From: Streptomyces cupreus
GTDB taxonomy: Bacteria > Actinomycetota > Actinomycetes > Streptomycetales > Streptomycetaceae
Assembly (NCBI RefSeq): GCF_014257025.1
Contig: NZ_JACMSF010000002.1
Span: forward strand, 62,001-126,000
Reading direction: 5' to 3'
DNA length: 64,000 nucleotides
The position numbers were made by a program, and so were the translations under genes. This document shows, piece by piece, positions 42,074-51,282 of this stretch. Numbering within the stretch: the stretch's first letter is position 1; each line of letters opens with the position of its first letter. The notes beneath the pieces were generated by a model. That model saw nothing but the letters and a program-made list of their open reading frames with translations, had not been told where the DNA came from and searched no databases.

Positions 42074-44547
42074 CGCGCTCCCCTCGCCAGCTGATCGGCG
42101 GCCGGCGTCGCACCGCCGCCCGAGTAAGTGACCCGCCACAGCGCCGACTTGGCGTCCGAGGTGAAGAAGCCCCGTCCGTAGTCGAGGACGTAGAGCGCGC
42201 CGTCCGGACCGAACTTCCAGTCCATGAGGTTCTTGATGCCGTCGTTGCCGGTCGGCACGATCTTCTTCAACGACTCCGAGTGCACCGGGAGTCCGCCGTC
42301 GCCGTGGGTCTTCGGGTCGGTGATCACGGCGTTGCGCGGCTGGTCGGCGTCGTAGAAGTCGCCGACGAACCACTTGCCGTCCCAGTACGCGGGCCACTTG
42401 GTGGCGCTGGTGCTCGTCGCGTCGTACCGGTAGACCGGACCGTTCATCGCGGCCTGCCCGCCGCCCTTGAGCCAAGGCAGGAGGTACCTCGACTCCTCCT
42501 GCTTGTAGGAGGGGACGCCGTTCGCGTCACGCGGGAAGTCCGGGGCGCCGCCCTGGGGCGAGTACCAGATGTTGTTGCCGGTCACCGGCGGCAGATCGAC
42601 CAGGCCGTCGTTGTTCGGCGACTCGTTCTTCGGGTGGTCGCAGTCGTACCAGCCGAGCGGCTTCGACGGATCGGGCAGATTGCGGTCCCGGTAGGGCTGC
42701 TTGTTGCCCATGCAGTACGGCCAACCCCGGTTGCCCGCCTGGGTGATGACGGCGAACGTGTCGTACTTGGCCGGACCCCAGGTCGTCGACGGCGCTCCCG
42801 CGTCCGGGCCGACCCAGCCCGCGTAGAGGATGTCGGTCGACTTGTCGACGAAGATACGGGCCGGGTTCCTGACCCCCATCACATAGATCTCGCCGCGTGT
42901 CCTGCCGCCGCCCTCGTCCGTCTCCCGGCCGGTGAACAGGTTCCCCTCCGGCAGGGTGTACGTCCCGTCCGGCTCCGGATGAATACGCAGGATCTTGCCG
43001 TTGAGGTTGTTGGTGTTGCCGGCGGTCCGTCGCGCGTCGGCGAAGGAGACGCCCTTGTAGTTCGGCTCCGGGTTGTTGCCCGAGTAACCGTCGCTGAAGC
43101 GGCTGGAGTTGTTGTCGCCGGTCGCGATGTACAGGTTGCCCTTCGAGTCCCAGGCCATCCCGCCGCCCGCATGGCAGCAACTGTGGATCTGCACCGGCCA
43201 CTTGAGCAGCACCTTCTCACTCGACAGGTCGAGCTTGTTGGTGGCGAGGTCGAGCGTGAAGCGGGAGACCCGCCGCTCGGCCATCCGCGTGTCCCGATCG
43301 ATCCGGGAATGCGGGGTGTAGTGCAGATACACCCATCCGTTCTCCTGGAAGCGAGGGTCGAGCTCGATGCCGAGCAACCCCTCCTCGACCTTGACCAGTT
43401 CGTCGCCGCCGCCCTTGTTGCCGAAGACCGTGAGCGCGCCCGCGAGGGTTACCTGCCCGGTCTTCGGGTCGTAGACGTGGATCTCGCCCTTGCCCTTGCC
43501 GATGTCCGGGTTGTTCCAGTCGGTGATCACCGGCTGGGAGGAGTCGGCACCACCGCGCCCGATGTACAGCACACGCCCGTCGGGGGCGGTGACCAGCCCG
43601 TGCGGTTCGCCGATCTGGTCGTTCTGGCCCGGCTGGTTGGGCCGGGTGAGCCGCTCGGCCGTGTAGTTGCCGGTGATGGTGGCCGTGCAGTCCGCCTGCA
43701 CCAGCCGGGTCGTCCACAGCAGGGCACCGCGCAGATGCGTGCGGAAGTCCGTCTCGTCGTAGGACGACACCGTGCCGCCCATGCCGGTGTAGAAGGACCG
43801 GCCGCCGTCGTAGTCGCGGCACCAACTCACCGGGTGGTCCCAGCCGCCCGAGCCGGCACCGGGCCGGTACGTCGACTCGCGCACCCGGGCGACGGTGTGC
43901 ACGGTTCCGGTGGGGTTCTTCGTCCAGTTCAGCCAGCGGTCGGGACGCTTCCACTGCACCGGCAGGTCCTTGGTCGCCGGATGGCTCCGATCGCCCACCT
44001 CGACGGTCGCCCGCTGCACGGTGCCTGGACCGGACGCGGCGGGCCGCGCGCCGATCAGGCCGGTGAACCACTCCGAGTACGGCTCCGCGCGCGCCGCGTC
44101 GTGCAGGCCGACGAAACCGCCGCCCGCCTCCATGTAGGCCTCAAGTCCCGCTTCCTGCTCGGGGTCGAGGACATCGCCGCCGCCGGTCGGGAACACGATG
44201 GCGTTGTAACGGCCCAGCTTCGCCTCGTCGGTGAAGACCGAGGCGTCGTCCGTCGCCTCGACCTTGAAGCGCTGGTTCACCGGGCCCGTGAGGCCGATCT
44301 TCTCGATCGCCTCGATACCGGCGTTCACCAGGGGCGACTCGTCGCCGGCGGCGGCAGAGCCGTAGAAGATCAGCACGCGTACGTTCGCGCCGCCTGGTGG
44401 CGACTTGATGGACATCGTTGTCAGGGACGGGTCGGGGGCCGGGCGCGCGCTCGCGGGCGGGCCCGACATCAGTCCGGCGGCAACGGCCCCGGCCGCGACG
44501 GCCGCCGCCCAGCCGCGTCTTCTTGTGCTCAACCCTCGTAAGTGCAT
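42070..44547 (-). CDS. Secreted ThuA / glucose-sorbosone dehydrogenase-like protein
   Basis: 825 residues. Arg-rich signal peptide ([20 protein letters not shown]) ending ASA. Residues about 50-270 are a ThuA-like domain ([27 protein letters not shown]), a class I glutamine-amidotransferase-like fold found in sugar utilisation. From about 300 the protein is a PQQ-type sorbosone dehydrogenase beta-propeller ([51 protein letters not shown]). ATG at 44547 lies 4 nt after GGAGGTG. Translationally coupled to the DUF1080 protein. Probably oxidises or processes extracellular sugars to keto forms; the electron acceptor might be the neighbouring cupredoxin domain. Confidence 0.85.
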   Translation of the reverse strand: MHLRGLSTRRRGWAAAVAAGAVAAGLMSGPPASARPAPDPSLTTMSIKSPPGGANVRVLIFYGSAAAGDESPLVNAGIEAIEKIGLTGPVNQRFKVEATDDASVFTDEAKLGRYNAIVFPTGGGDVLDPEQEAGLEAYMEAGGGFVGLHDAARAEPYSEWFTGLIGARPAASGPGTVQRATVEVGDRSHPATKDLPVQWKRPDRWLNWTKNPTGTVHTVARVRESTYRPGAGSGGWDHPVSWCRDYDGGRSFYTGMGGTVSSYDETDFRTHLRGALLWTTRLVQADCTATITGNYTAERLTRPNQPGQNDQIGEPHGLVTAPDGRVLYIGRGGADSSQPVITDWNNPDIGKGKGEIHVYDPKTGQVTLAGALTVFGNKGGGDELVKVEEGLLGIELDPRFQENGWVYLHYTPHSRIDRDTRMAERRVSRFTLDLATNKLDLSSEKVLLKWPVQIHSCCHAGGGMAWDSKGNLYIATGDNNSSRFSDGYSGNNPEPNYKGVSFADARRTAGNTNNLNGKILRIHPEPDGTYTLPEGNLFTGRETDEGGGRTRGEIYVMGVRNPARIFVDKSTDILYAGWVGPDAGAPSTTWGPAKYDTFAVITQAGNRGWPYCMGNKQPYRDRNLPDPSKPLGWYDCDHPKNESPNNDGLVDLPPVTGNNIWYSPQGGAPDFPRDANGVPSYKQEESRYLLPWLKGGGQAAMNGPVYRYDATSTSATKWPAYWDGKWFVGDFYDADQPRNAVITDPKTHGDGGLPVHSESLKKIVPTGNDGIKNLMDWKFGPDGALYVLDYGRGFFTSDAKSALWRVTYSGGGATPAADQLARGAR

Positions 44548-44710
44548 GGGCACCTCCTCGGTCACGGCAACAGCGCCAAGGAAGCTAGACCTCTTTGCGT
44601 CACTCGCCAATACCTATGGCCACAATGGAACGAACTTTGTCCTGAGTGTGGATAAACCTCTGCGACCCCGCTACTGTCTCGAACTCCGTACCGGAACAGG
44701 GGAGTTCGGC

Positions 44711-45655
44711 ATGGACAGACGCGGCTTCAACCGGCGGGTACTACTGGGCGGCGCGGCCCTCACGACATCGTTGTCCCTGGCGCCGACGGCGGCCGGCGCC
44801 GGCCGCCCGGCGCGTACGGCGGCCGCCGGAGGCGAGGTCAGACACATCAAGCTGTACGCCGAGAAGCTCGCCGACGGGCAGATGGGCTACGGCTTCGAGA
44901 AGGGCAGGGCGACCGTCCCCGGCCCGCTGATCGAGCTCAACGAGGGCGACACCCTGCACATCGAGTTCGAGAACACCATGGACGTGCCGGCGAGCCTCCA
45001 TGTGCACGGCCTGGACTACGAAATCTCCAGCGACGGCACCAAGTTGAACAAGAGCGACGTCGAACCCGGCGGCACCCGCACCTACACCTGGCGCACCCAC
45101 GCCCCCGGCCGCCGCAAGGACGGCACCTGGCGGCCGGGCAGCGCGGGCTACTGGCACTACCACGACCATGTGGTCGGCACGGAACACGGAACGGGCGGGA
45201 TCAGGAAGGGCCTGTACGGCCCGGTGATCGTGCGGCGCGCGGGCGATGTCCTGCCGGACATGACGTACACGATCGTCTTCAACGACATGCTGATCAACAA
45301 CAAGCCGGCACACTCCGGGCCCAACTTCGGGGCCACCGTGGGCGATCGGGTCGAGTTCGTGATGATCACGCACGGCGAGTACTACCACACCTTCCATATG
45401 CACGGTCACCGCTGGGCGGACAACCGCACGGGCATGCTCACCGGACCCGACGATCCCAGTCAGGTCATCGACAACAAGATCGTGGGTCCGGCGGACTCCT
45501 TCGGCTTCCAGGTGATCGCGGGGGAGGGGGTCGGTGCGGGGGCGTGGATGTACCACTGCCATGTGCAGAGCCACTCCGACATGGGGATGGTGGGGCTGTT
45601 CCTGGTGAAGAAGACGGACGGGACGATTCCGGGGTACGAGCCGCACGAGCACTGA
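44711..45655 (+). CDS. Two-domain small laccase (SLAC type)
   Basis: 314 residues. Twin-arginine-like leader [15 protein letters not shown]. Copper ligands of a two-domain multicopper oxidase: LHVHG, WHYHDH, FHMHGH and the C-terminal [15 protein letters not shown] that holds type 1 and trinuclear ligands. The sequence closely resembles the S. coelicolor small laccase as remembered. It oxidises phenolics outside the cell with reduction of oxygen to water and acts as a trimer. Lies divergent from the ThuA-sorbosone operon and upstream of a LacI regulator; fits with lignin-related aromatic use elsewhere in the window. Confidence 0.94.
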   Translation: MDRRGFNRRVLLGGAALTTSLSLAPTAAGAGRPARTAAAGGEVRHIKLYAEKLADGQMGYGFEKGRATVPGPLIELNEGDTLHIEFENTMDVPASLHVHGLDYEISSDGTKLNKSDVEPGGTRTYTWRTHAPGRRKDGTWRPGSAGYWHYHDHVVGTEHGTGGIRKGLYGPVIVRRAGDVLPDMTYTIVFNDMLINNKPAHSGPNFGATVGDRVEFVMITHGEYYHTFHMHGHRWADNRTGMLTGPDDPSQVIDNKIVGPADSFGFQVIAGEGVGAGAWMYHCHVQSHSDMGMVGLFLVKKTDGTIPGYEPHEH

Positions 45656-45790
45656 GGGTTCGGCCGGCGAGGTCGAGCACGGTCCATTCCGCGTGGGGTT
45701 CCTCCTGGACGCGGGACTCGGATTCGACCTCGCCGGACGCCCGCGCCTCGATCAGGGGGAACTCCTTGTAGGGGCAGGCCCAGGCCGCGC
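45656..45790 (-). pseudogene. Coding-like fragment antisense to the laccase-LacI spacer
   Basis: Minus-strand codons across this spacer read AWACPYKEFPLIEARASGEV then EEPHAEWTVLDLAGR with strong third-position GC, unlike random sequence. The frame runs on into the antisense of the laccase 3' end before a stop, and no ribosome site is seen, so it looks like a truncated remnant. No family recognised. Confidence 0.3.
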
Positions 45791-45816
45791 GCCGAAGGGT
45801 GTTTCGTGGGTGCGGC

Positions 45817-45828
45817 GAGAGCGCTCTC
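45817..45828. promoter_or_regulatory. LacI-type palindromic operator
   Basis: GAGAGCGCTCTC, a perfect 12-bp palindrome with the central CG typical of LacI/CebR-family operators (CebR box core GGGAGCGCTCCC). It lies 48 bp before the GTG of the LacI gene and 20 bp before a TATCCT -10-like box (45850-45855), so autoregulation is likely. Confidence 0.65.
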
Positions 45829-45875
45829 ACCAGGGTGGGACGCCGGGGCTATCCTGGGCCGATGAGGAGCCCGAA

Positions 45876-46886
45876 GTGACCGGCATCGCCCCGCGCCCCA
45901 CGTTGGAGGCCGTGGCCGCACGCGCCGGCGTCTCGCGGGCCACCGTGTCCCGGGTGGTCAACGGCGGGGACGGGGTCAGGGAGCCCCTCGTCGAGCGGGT
46001 GCGGCGGGCGGTTGAGGAACTCGGATACGTGCCCAATCAGGCGGCCCGCAGCCTGGTGACCCGGCGGCACGACGCCGTCGCGGTCGTCGTCGCGGAACCG
46101 GAGAGCCGGGTCTTCGCCGACCCCTTCTTCGCGCTGCAACTGCGTGGCATCAGCAAGGAGTTGACCGCCCAGGACAACCAGCTCGTCCTGCTGCTGACCG
46201 AGGGCCGCGACGACCATGCCCGGGTCGCCCGCTATCTCGCCGGCGGGCATGTCGACGGAGCACTGGTCTTCTCGCTGCACCTCGACGACCCCCTGCCAGG
46301 GCTGATCCAACAGGCCGGGATCCCGACGGTGTTCGGGGGGCGTCCCGGTTGGAACGGCGACCGGAATGACGTGGTCTACGTCGACAGTGACAACCGGGGC
46401 GGGGCGCGGGATGCCGTACGGCATCTCGTGGGGCTCGGCCGGAGCCGGGTCGCGCACATCACGGGCGCGCTTGATCAGACCTCGGCGGTGGACCGGCTGG
46501 ACGGGTACCGGGACGTCATGGGGGACGCCGATCCGCGGTTGGTCGCCGAGGGGGACTTCACACCGGGCGGGGGTGAGCGGGCGATGCGCGAACTCCTCGA
46601 CCGATGCCCGGACTTGGACGCGCTGTTCGCCGCGAACGACCTGACTGCGTCAAGCGCTCTTCGGGTGTTGCGGGAGCGGGGGCTTCGGGTGCCGGAGGAT
46701 GTGGCGGTGATCGGGTTCGACGACATGTTGCCGGTGGCGGAGCAGACGGATCCGGCGTTGACGACGGTTCGTCAGGACATCGAGGAGATGGGACGGTTGA
46801 TGGCTCGGCTGTTGTTGCGGGGCGTGGAGGGGGAGCCGGGGAGTGTGGTGTTGCCGACCACGCTGGTACGGCGGGGGTCGGCCTAG
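45876..46886 (+). CDS. LacI-family transcriptional regulator
   Basis: 336 residues. HTH PTLEAVAARAGVSRATVSRVVNG near the N-terminus, hinge GYVPNQAARSLVTRR, and periplasmic-binding-protein-like core with FAANDLTASSALRVL and VIGFDDMLP. GTG at 45876 lies 8 nt after GAGGAG. Probably senses a sugar. Candidate targets are its own promoter and the secreted sugar-oxidising genes upstream. The stop overlaps the convergent HEAT-repeat gene by 4 nt. Confidence 0.88.
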   Translation: MTGIAPRPTLEAVAARAGVSRATVSRVVNGGDGVREPLVERVRRAVEELGYVPNQAARSLVTRRHDAVAVVVAEPESRVFADPFFALQLRGISKELTAQDNQLVLLLTEGRDDHARVARYLAGGHVDGALVFSLHLDDPLPGLIQQAGIPTVFGGRPGWNGDRNDVVYVDSDNRGGARDAVRHLVGLGRSRVAHITGALDQTSAVDRLDGYRDVMGDADPRLVAEGDFTPGGGERAMRELLDRCPDLDALFAANDLTASSALRVLRERGLRVPEDVAVIGFDDMLPVAEQTDPALTTVRQDIEEMGRLMARLLLRGVEGEPGSVVLPTTLVRRGSA

Positions 46887-48346
46887 GCGGGGTTGCGGAG
46901 GGTCTCCAGGGCCTTTTCCAGCAGCTCCGCGCGGTCCTCGGGGTCCGGGTAGAGGTCGTCGTCGCAGGACAGCTCGGACCACTCGCTGCGGCCGAGGCGC
47001 TCCAGGAGCCGTGTCAGGCTCGCGCGGGTCTCATCGGTGGCGCCGCTGTTCCTGAGGCCGCAGATGAAGTCGGCGACTTCGACGAACGCAGGCTCCACAT
47101 CGGGCCGTTCGAGCTCGGCGGTCAGACGCGCGAAGGCTCCGGCCTCGTTCCGGAAGAGCGCCCCTTCAACGCTCGACGCACGCACGCGTGCGTCCACCGC
47201 GTCGGCCATATGGGCCAGTGCCGCCGACGCCGCGAGGGTGTTGGCCTCCTCGGAGCACACGATCAGCGCGAGGGAGTTCGCGGCGGAGCGCACTACGGCG
47301 ATATCCGGATCGTGGTCCATGGTGTCGATCAGCGCGGCGACGGCCCGCGCCTCCTGGGGCAGCCCGCCGCCCGCGTCAAGGCCGAAAGCGGCGGCGGCCC
47401 GCACGCGGCCGTCCGGATGGCTCAGCGACGTGAGGTAGAGGTCGACCGGGGGATCGGCAGTCTCCCGTTCGTTCTGCAGCTGGGCGTGGCAGCGCAGCAC
47501 CTTGGCGAGAGTGTGGGGCGGCTGGTCCTGCGCGCAGAGCCGGTCGAGGGTCTCCCGGACGGCGGCGCGCTTCAGGGTGTCCTCGTAGACGAGCAGGTAC
47601 TCCAGCGCTTCGACGCCCAGGGCCGCCCGGTCCGGTTCGGCGCTCCGGCACAGGGCGAGTACCTCCTCGATGCGTAGCGCGGCCAGGGAACGGTCCGTCC
47701 AGGATTCGGGGTCGGGGCGTTCGCACACGTCGAGCAGGATGTCGCCGCGCTCGTCGCTGTCCGCCGGGTGCGGGAGGGCCCGCTCCAAGGCGTCGCGGGC
47801 CTGCGCTCGGGCGCGCTCGGCATCCTCGGCGGTCAGCGGAGCCGCACGGAGGATCGCGTCGTGCAGCAGTTCTACAGTCGTGCCGAACGCGACCATGTAC
47901 GCGACGGAATCCGGGCGCATATGAGCCAGCTCGTGGGGCCGCCAGCCCTGTCGGCGCAGCCGCCGGAGCCTGCCGCGGACCTCCTCGGCCAGATCGTCGT
48001 CGACCGTCTCCATCGCCGCACCGACCCCGTACTCCGCCAGGAACGCGGTCCAGTCCCGCACCAGCCCGGCGGGGTCGTCGACATGTGAGGCGAACATACG
48101 CTCGATGCGTTGCCGTGTGGCCGGGTCCCGGCACAGGGCGTCACCGAACGGCCCCGCGATGCCGTCGAACGTCTCCGGCGTCGGCTCCCGGTCGAGCGCC
48201 CCCGCCAGCTCCCGCACCGCCCACACCCGGTCGCGGTCCTCGGCGATCTCCTTGGCCGCGGCCGCCCGGACCTCCGCCTCGGGCGAACCCAGCCGTTCGG
48301 ACAGGCTCTGCCGCCGCTCCCGCGCCCTGCGCCCCCTGAAGAACAT
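46883..48346 (-). CDS. HEAT-repeat-like protein
   Basis: 487-residue, highly helical and acidic protein. Paired-helix repeats recur, for example LTSLSHPDGRVRAAAAFGL, VVRSAANSLALIV and RVRASSVEGALF. No catalytic motif, signal or membrane segment. Likely a cytoplasmic scaffold; HEAT proteins bind partner proteins or DNA. ATG at 48346. No clear operon partner. Confidence 0.7.
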   Translation of the reverse strand: MFFRGRRARERRQSLSERLGSPEAEVRAAAAKEIAEDRDRVWAVRELAGALDREPTPETFDGIAGPFGDALCRDPATRQRIERMFASHVDDPAGLVRDWTAFLAEYGVGAAMETVDDDLAEEVRGRLRRLRRQGWRPHELAHMRPDSVAYMVAFGTTVELLHDAILRAAPLTAEDAERARAQARDALERALPHPADSDERGDILLDVCERPDPESWTDRSLAALRIEEVLALCRSAEPDRAALGVEALEYLLVYEDTLKRAAVRETLDRLCAQDQPPHTLAKVLRCHAQLQNERETADPPVDLYLTSLSHPDGRVRAAAAFGLDAGGGLPQEARAVAALIDTMDHDPDIAVVRSAANSLALIVCSEEANTLAASAALAHMADAVDARVRASSVEGALFRNEAGAFARLTAELERPDVEPAFVEVADFICGLRNSGATDETRASLTRLLERLGRSEWSELSCDDDLYPDPEDRAELLEKALETLRNPA

Positions 48347-48440
48347 CCGAACAGCCTAGGACGCGCTCCGACGGCGATTGTCAGTGGGCGGTGGAAGACT
48401 CGGCAGAGCACGCAACGGGACCCCTCAGAGGAGGGCAATG

Positions 48441-49235
48441 ATGCTCACCACCCGTCTTGTCCACGGCGCGCCCAACTGGGTCGATCTCGGCACCACCGAC
48501 ATCGAGGGCGCCACCTCCTTCTACCGCGCCCTGTTCGGCTGGGAGTTCCGGTCGGCGGGACCCGAGGCCGGCGGCTACGGCTTCTTCCAGCTCGACGGGA
48601 GGACCGCCGCCGGTGGCATGCAGTCCACGCCCGGGCAGGGCCCGCCCGCCTGGACCGTGTACTTCCAGAGCCGGGACGCGGACGCCACCGCGAAGGCGGT
48701 CGAGCAGGCCGGAGGCCGTGTGCTCATGCCGCCCGAGGACGTCATGGGCCAGGGCCGGATGGCCATCCTCGCGGACCACGCGGGCGTGCCGTTCGGCGTC
48801 TGGCAGCCCGCCGCCCTCAAGGGCATCGACATCGCGGGCGACCCCGGCTCGCTGTGCTGGGTGGAGCTGTACACCCAGGACATGGCCCGGGAGGCCCACT
48901 TCTTCGACGCCGTGTTCGGCTGGGAGACCTCGGCGATGCCCTTCCCCGGCGGCGTCTACACCTGCATCAACCCCGCAGGCGCGGGTGAGGACGCCATGTT
49001 CGGCGGCATGGTCGCCCTCGCCGACGACCCCTCCGGGACCGAGACCGAGCCGTACTGGCTGCCGTACTTCGAGGTCTGGGACACCGATGTCGCCGTCAGC
49101 AAGGCGCGGGAGCTCGGCGGCAAGGTCCGTATGCCCGCCACCGACGTGGAGGGCGTCGGCCGTATGGCCAAGCTGGAGGACCCCTACGGCGCACGCTTCG
49201 CGGTGATCAAGAGCGCCGCGCCACAAGAGGGCTGA
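48441..49235 (+). CDS. Two-domain VOC (glyoxalase-like) protein
   Basis: 264 residues with two tandem VOC domains: first NWVDLGTTDIEGATSFYRAL to about 125, second CWVELYTQDMAREAHFFDAV to 255. The metal-ligand Glu/His positions are only partly kept. Family members bind small molecules or confer resistance to electrophiles and some antibiotics. Two adjacent ATGs; the second (48441) is 6 nt after GGAGG and is chosen. Confidence 0.85.
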   Translation: MLTTRLVHGAPNWVDLGTTDIEGATSFYRALFGWEFRSAGPEAGGYGFFQLDGRTAAGGMQSTPGQGPPAWTVYFQSRDADATAKAVEQAGGRVLMPPEDVMGQGRMAILADHAGVPFGVWQPAALKGIDIAGDPGSLCWVELYTQDMAREAHFFDAVFGWETSAMPFPGGVYTCINPAGAGEDAMFGGMVALADDPSGTETEPYWLPYFEVWDTDVAVSKARELGGKVRMPATDVEGVGRMAKLEDPYGARFAVIKSAAPQEG

Positions 49236-49386
49236 CGCCGACGGGAGTTCGCGTCGGACACGCCGCGCGCCGCCGTGCTTTCGCGGGTGCGACGGGGGCA
49301 TCATCGTGCGGTCGCCCGGGGCCGTGCCGCGAGGCGTTGATCCGGCGTTGATCGAACGTTTTTCGCCGCCGGGCACGCTTCAGGCC

Positions 49387-49632
49387 ATGTTCATCGACAC
49401 AGTCACCACGCCCGACCTCGCCTGGCAGCAGGAGGCGTTGTGCGCGCAGACCGGGGCGGACTTCTTCTTCCCCGAGCCGGGCAGCTCCGTCCGCGAGGCG
49501 AAGCGGATCTGCGGCCTGTGCCCGATCCGCTCCGCCTGCCTGGAGTACGCCCTCGACAACGACGAACGTTTCGGCGTCTGGGGCGGCCTGTCGGAGAAGG
49601 AACGCCTAGCGCTCAGGCGCACGGCGCACTGA
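49387..49632 (+). CDS. WhiB-family iron-sulfur regulator
   Basis: 81 residues. The four cluster-binding cysteines are C near 19 (EALCAQTG), then ICGLCPIRSACLEYAL with C-x2-C-x5-C, and the GVWGG turn precedes a basic C-terminal end. WhiB-like proteins bind a [4Fe-4S] cluster and the sigma factor HrdB. The ATG at 49387 gives the usual size but has no good ribosome site, so an upstream start in the same frame is possible. Located 66 bp before the first tRNA-like gene. Confidence 0.9.
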   Translation: MFIDTVTTPDLAWQQEALCAQTGADFFFPEPGSSVREAKRICGLCPIRSACLEYALDNDERFGVWGGLSEKERLALRRTAH

Positions 49633-49682
49633 ACCGCCGGGGCCGCCCGTAAAACGGTGCGCCCGCCCGTTCGGAGTGCGGT

Positions 49683-49688
49683 TAGGAT
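49683..49688 (+). promoter_or_regulatory. TAGGAT -10 box before the tRNA-like pair
   Basis: TAGGAT ends 10 nt before the first tRNA-like sequence, matching the common Streptomyces -10. No clear -35 was seen. Confidence 0.4.
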
Positions 49689-49698
49689 CCGGGGGCGC

Positions 49699-49774
49699 AC
49701 CCGGGCGTAGCGCAGAGGCAGGCGCGCCCGCCTTGCTCAGGCGGAAGACATCGGTTCGAATCCGATCCCCGGGT
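49699..49774 (+). tRNA. Atypical tRNA-like gene, anticodon GCT (Ser)
   Basis: D arm GCGC-AGAGGCAG-GCGC (49710-49725), anticodon arm CCGCC-TTGCTCA-GGCGG (49728-49744) giving anticodon GCT, T arm ATCGG-TTCGAAT-CCGAT (49750-49766). The acceptor 5' strand ACCCGGGCG pairs with CCCCGGGT only if C49706 is bulged, giving an extended stem. Two nucleotides rather than one separate the D and anticodon stems. A serine tRNA should have a long variable arm; this has five bases. CCA is not encoded. It is a divergent tRNA or tRNA-like RNA. Confidence 0.55.
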
Positions 49775-49784
49775 CCGCGTCGGG

Positions 49785-49859
49785 GGCCCTGTAGAGCAGA
49801 GGCAGACTCGCCGCCTTGTCAGGGCGGATACGCCGGTTCGAATCCGGCCGGGGCCACCA
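49785..49859 (+). tRNA. Atypical tRNA gene, anticodon GTC (Asp), CCA encoded
   Basis: Acceptor GGCCCTG pairs with CGGGGCC (one G-T), D arm around AGAGGCAG with only three pairs, anticodon arm CCGCC-TTGTCAG-GGCGG with GTC, 4-nt variable region, T arm GCCGG-TTCGAAT-CCGGC, discriminator A and encoded CCA (49857-49859). The fold is canonical, but bacterial tRNA-Asp normally has discriminator G. It shares the D loop with the other two tRNA-like genes and its T arm with the third. It lies 10 bp after the first and 28 bp before the SDR gene. Confidence 0.7.
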
Positions 49860-49887
49860 CGGACACCGGCACACACGGGGCGAGGGC

Positions 49888-51216
49888 ATGGGCGACGGCA
49901 TCGACGAGGAGGAGCTGGCCGCCTTTCACCGCACGGTCGGCAAGCTGCGGGCGCTGCCCGTCGACGATCCGGTGCGGCTGAAGGCCGAGCAGGTCGCCGC
50001 CTCCTTCGCCCGGGACGGTCGGCTGCGGAGGCGGAAGACCCGCGGAGCCGAGGCGACCGCGGCCGACGCGGCGGCGATGGCGGCGACCGCGACCGGGGCA
50101 GTGGACCGTCGCGAGGACGCCCCACTGGCCGACCCGGGCGTCCCGGGCGCCTTCCGCAAACCGCGCAGTTGCTATGTCTGCAAGTCCCCCTATCGACAGG
50201 TCGACGCCTTCTACCACCGGCTCTGTCCCGACTGCGCCGCCGACAACCGCTCCCGCCGCGCCCTGAGCACCGACCTCAGCGGGCGCAGGGCGCTGCTCAC
50301 CGGCGGCCGGGTGAAGATCGGCTTCCAGCTGGCCCTGATGATGCTGCGGGACGGCGCCGAACTGCTGGTGACCAGCCGCTTCCCGCACGACACCGTGCGC
50401 CGGTTCCGGGCCGAGCCGGGCAGCGGGAAGTGGCTCGACCGGCTGACCGTACTCGCCGTCGACCTGCGCGACCCACGCCAGGTGCTCGGCCTGTGCGAGG
50501 AACTGCGGGCCGAGGGCGAGCCGCTGGACATCCTCGTCAACAACGCCGCCCAGACCGTACGGCGCCCGCCCGAGTCGTACGCGCTGCTCGCCGCCGGGGA
50601 GTACGAGGCGTTGCCCGAAGGGGCCCGCCAGGCACCCGGCTTCACGCCGATGCGGATGCTTCAGAGCGGCGCCGCAGCCCTGCCCGTCGCGCTGCGCGAG
50701 GCCGACGAGGCCGGGCTGCTGCCCGACCCCTCCCCGGAGAACTCCTGGTCGGCTCGGCTCGGCGCCCTCGACCCGGCCGAGGTCCTGGAGACCCAGCTCG
50801 TCAACGCCCTCGCCCCGGCGCTGCTCTGCGACCGGCTGCTGCCGCTGCTGCTCGCCTCCCCGCGTCCGCGCCGGTACGTCGTCAACGTGACCGCGGTGGA
50901 GGGCCGTTTCGCCGTCCGCAACAAGATGGCCGGCCACCCGCACACCAACATGGCCAAGGCCGCGCTCAACATGCTCACCCGCACCAGCGCCGCCGAACTC
51001 GCCGATCGGGGCGTCCACATGTGCGCCGTCGACACCGGCTGGATCACCGACGAGAATCCGGCACCGAAGAAGGCCCGCATGGCCGGGGCGGGGTTCCGGA
51101 CGCCGCTGGACATCGTGGACGGGGCGGCCCGCGTGTACGACCCGATCGTGCGGGGCGAGTCCGGTGATCCGGTGTCCGGGGTGTTCCTGAAGGACTACCG
51201 GGAGGCGGAGTGGTGA
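49888..51216 (+). CDS. SDR-fold protein with N-terminal zinc ribbon, degenerate active site
   Basis: 442 residues. An N-terminal helical part (1-90), then a zinc-ribbon-like CYVC (95-98) and CPDC (113-116). From about 130 a Rossmann SDR fold follows: LLTGGRVKIGFQLALMML and DILVNNAAQTVRRPP. The catalytic Tyr-x3-Lys motif is changed: HTNMAKAALNM keeps the Lys but has Thr in place of Tyr, and the usual Ser is Thr (NVTAVEG). Activity as a normal dehydrogenase is doubtful. ATG at 49888 lies 28 nt after the second tRNA-like gene, so RNA and protein may share a transcript. Convergent with the ATPase gene. Confidence 0.72.
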   Translation: MGDGIDEEELAAFHRTVGKLRALPVDDPVRLKAEQVAASFARDGRLRRRKTRGAEATAADAAAMAATATGAVDRREDAPLADPGVPGAFRKPRSCYVCKSPYRQVDAFYHRLCPDCAADNRSRRALSTDLSGRRALLTGGRVKIGFQLALMMLRDGAELLVTSRFPHDTVRRFRAEPGSGKWLDRLTVLAVDLRDPRQVLGLCEELRAEGEPLDILVNNAAQTVRRPPESYALLAAGEYEALPEGARQAPGFTPMRMLQSGAAALPVALREADEAGLLPDPSPENSWSARLGALDPAEVLETQLVNALAPALLCDRLLPLLLASPRPRRYVVNVTAVEGRFAVRNKMAGHPHTNMAKAALNMLTRTSAAELADRGVHMCAVDTGWITDENPAPKKARMAGAGFRTPLDIVDGAARVYDPIVRGESGDPVSGVFLKDYREAEW

Positions 51217-51282
51217 ACGACGACACGACCGAGCCGGGCTTCGCCGGGGTGCCGCACACCGCGCCGCATGGCACGGCTGACC

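Noticed and set aside
42280..44541. 753-codon plus-strand frame opposite the ThuA-sorbosone gene
   Set aside because: Shadow frame; the minus strand has a signal peptide, coupled start and recognisable domains.
49699..49774. Selenocysteine tRNA for the first tRNA-like gene because of its long acceptor stem
   Set aside because: The anticodon loop gives GCT, not TCA, and there is no long variable arm.
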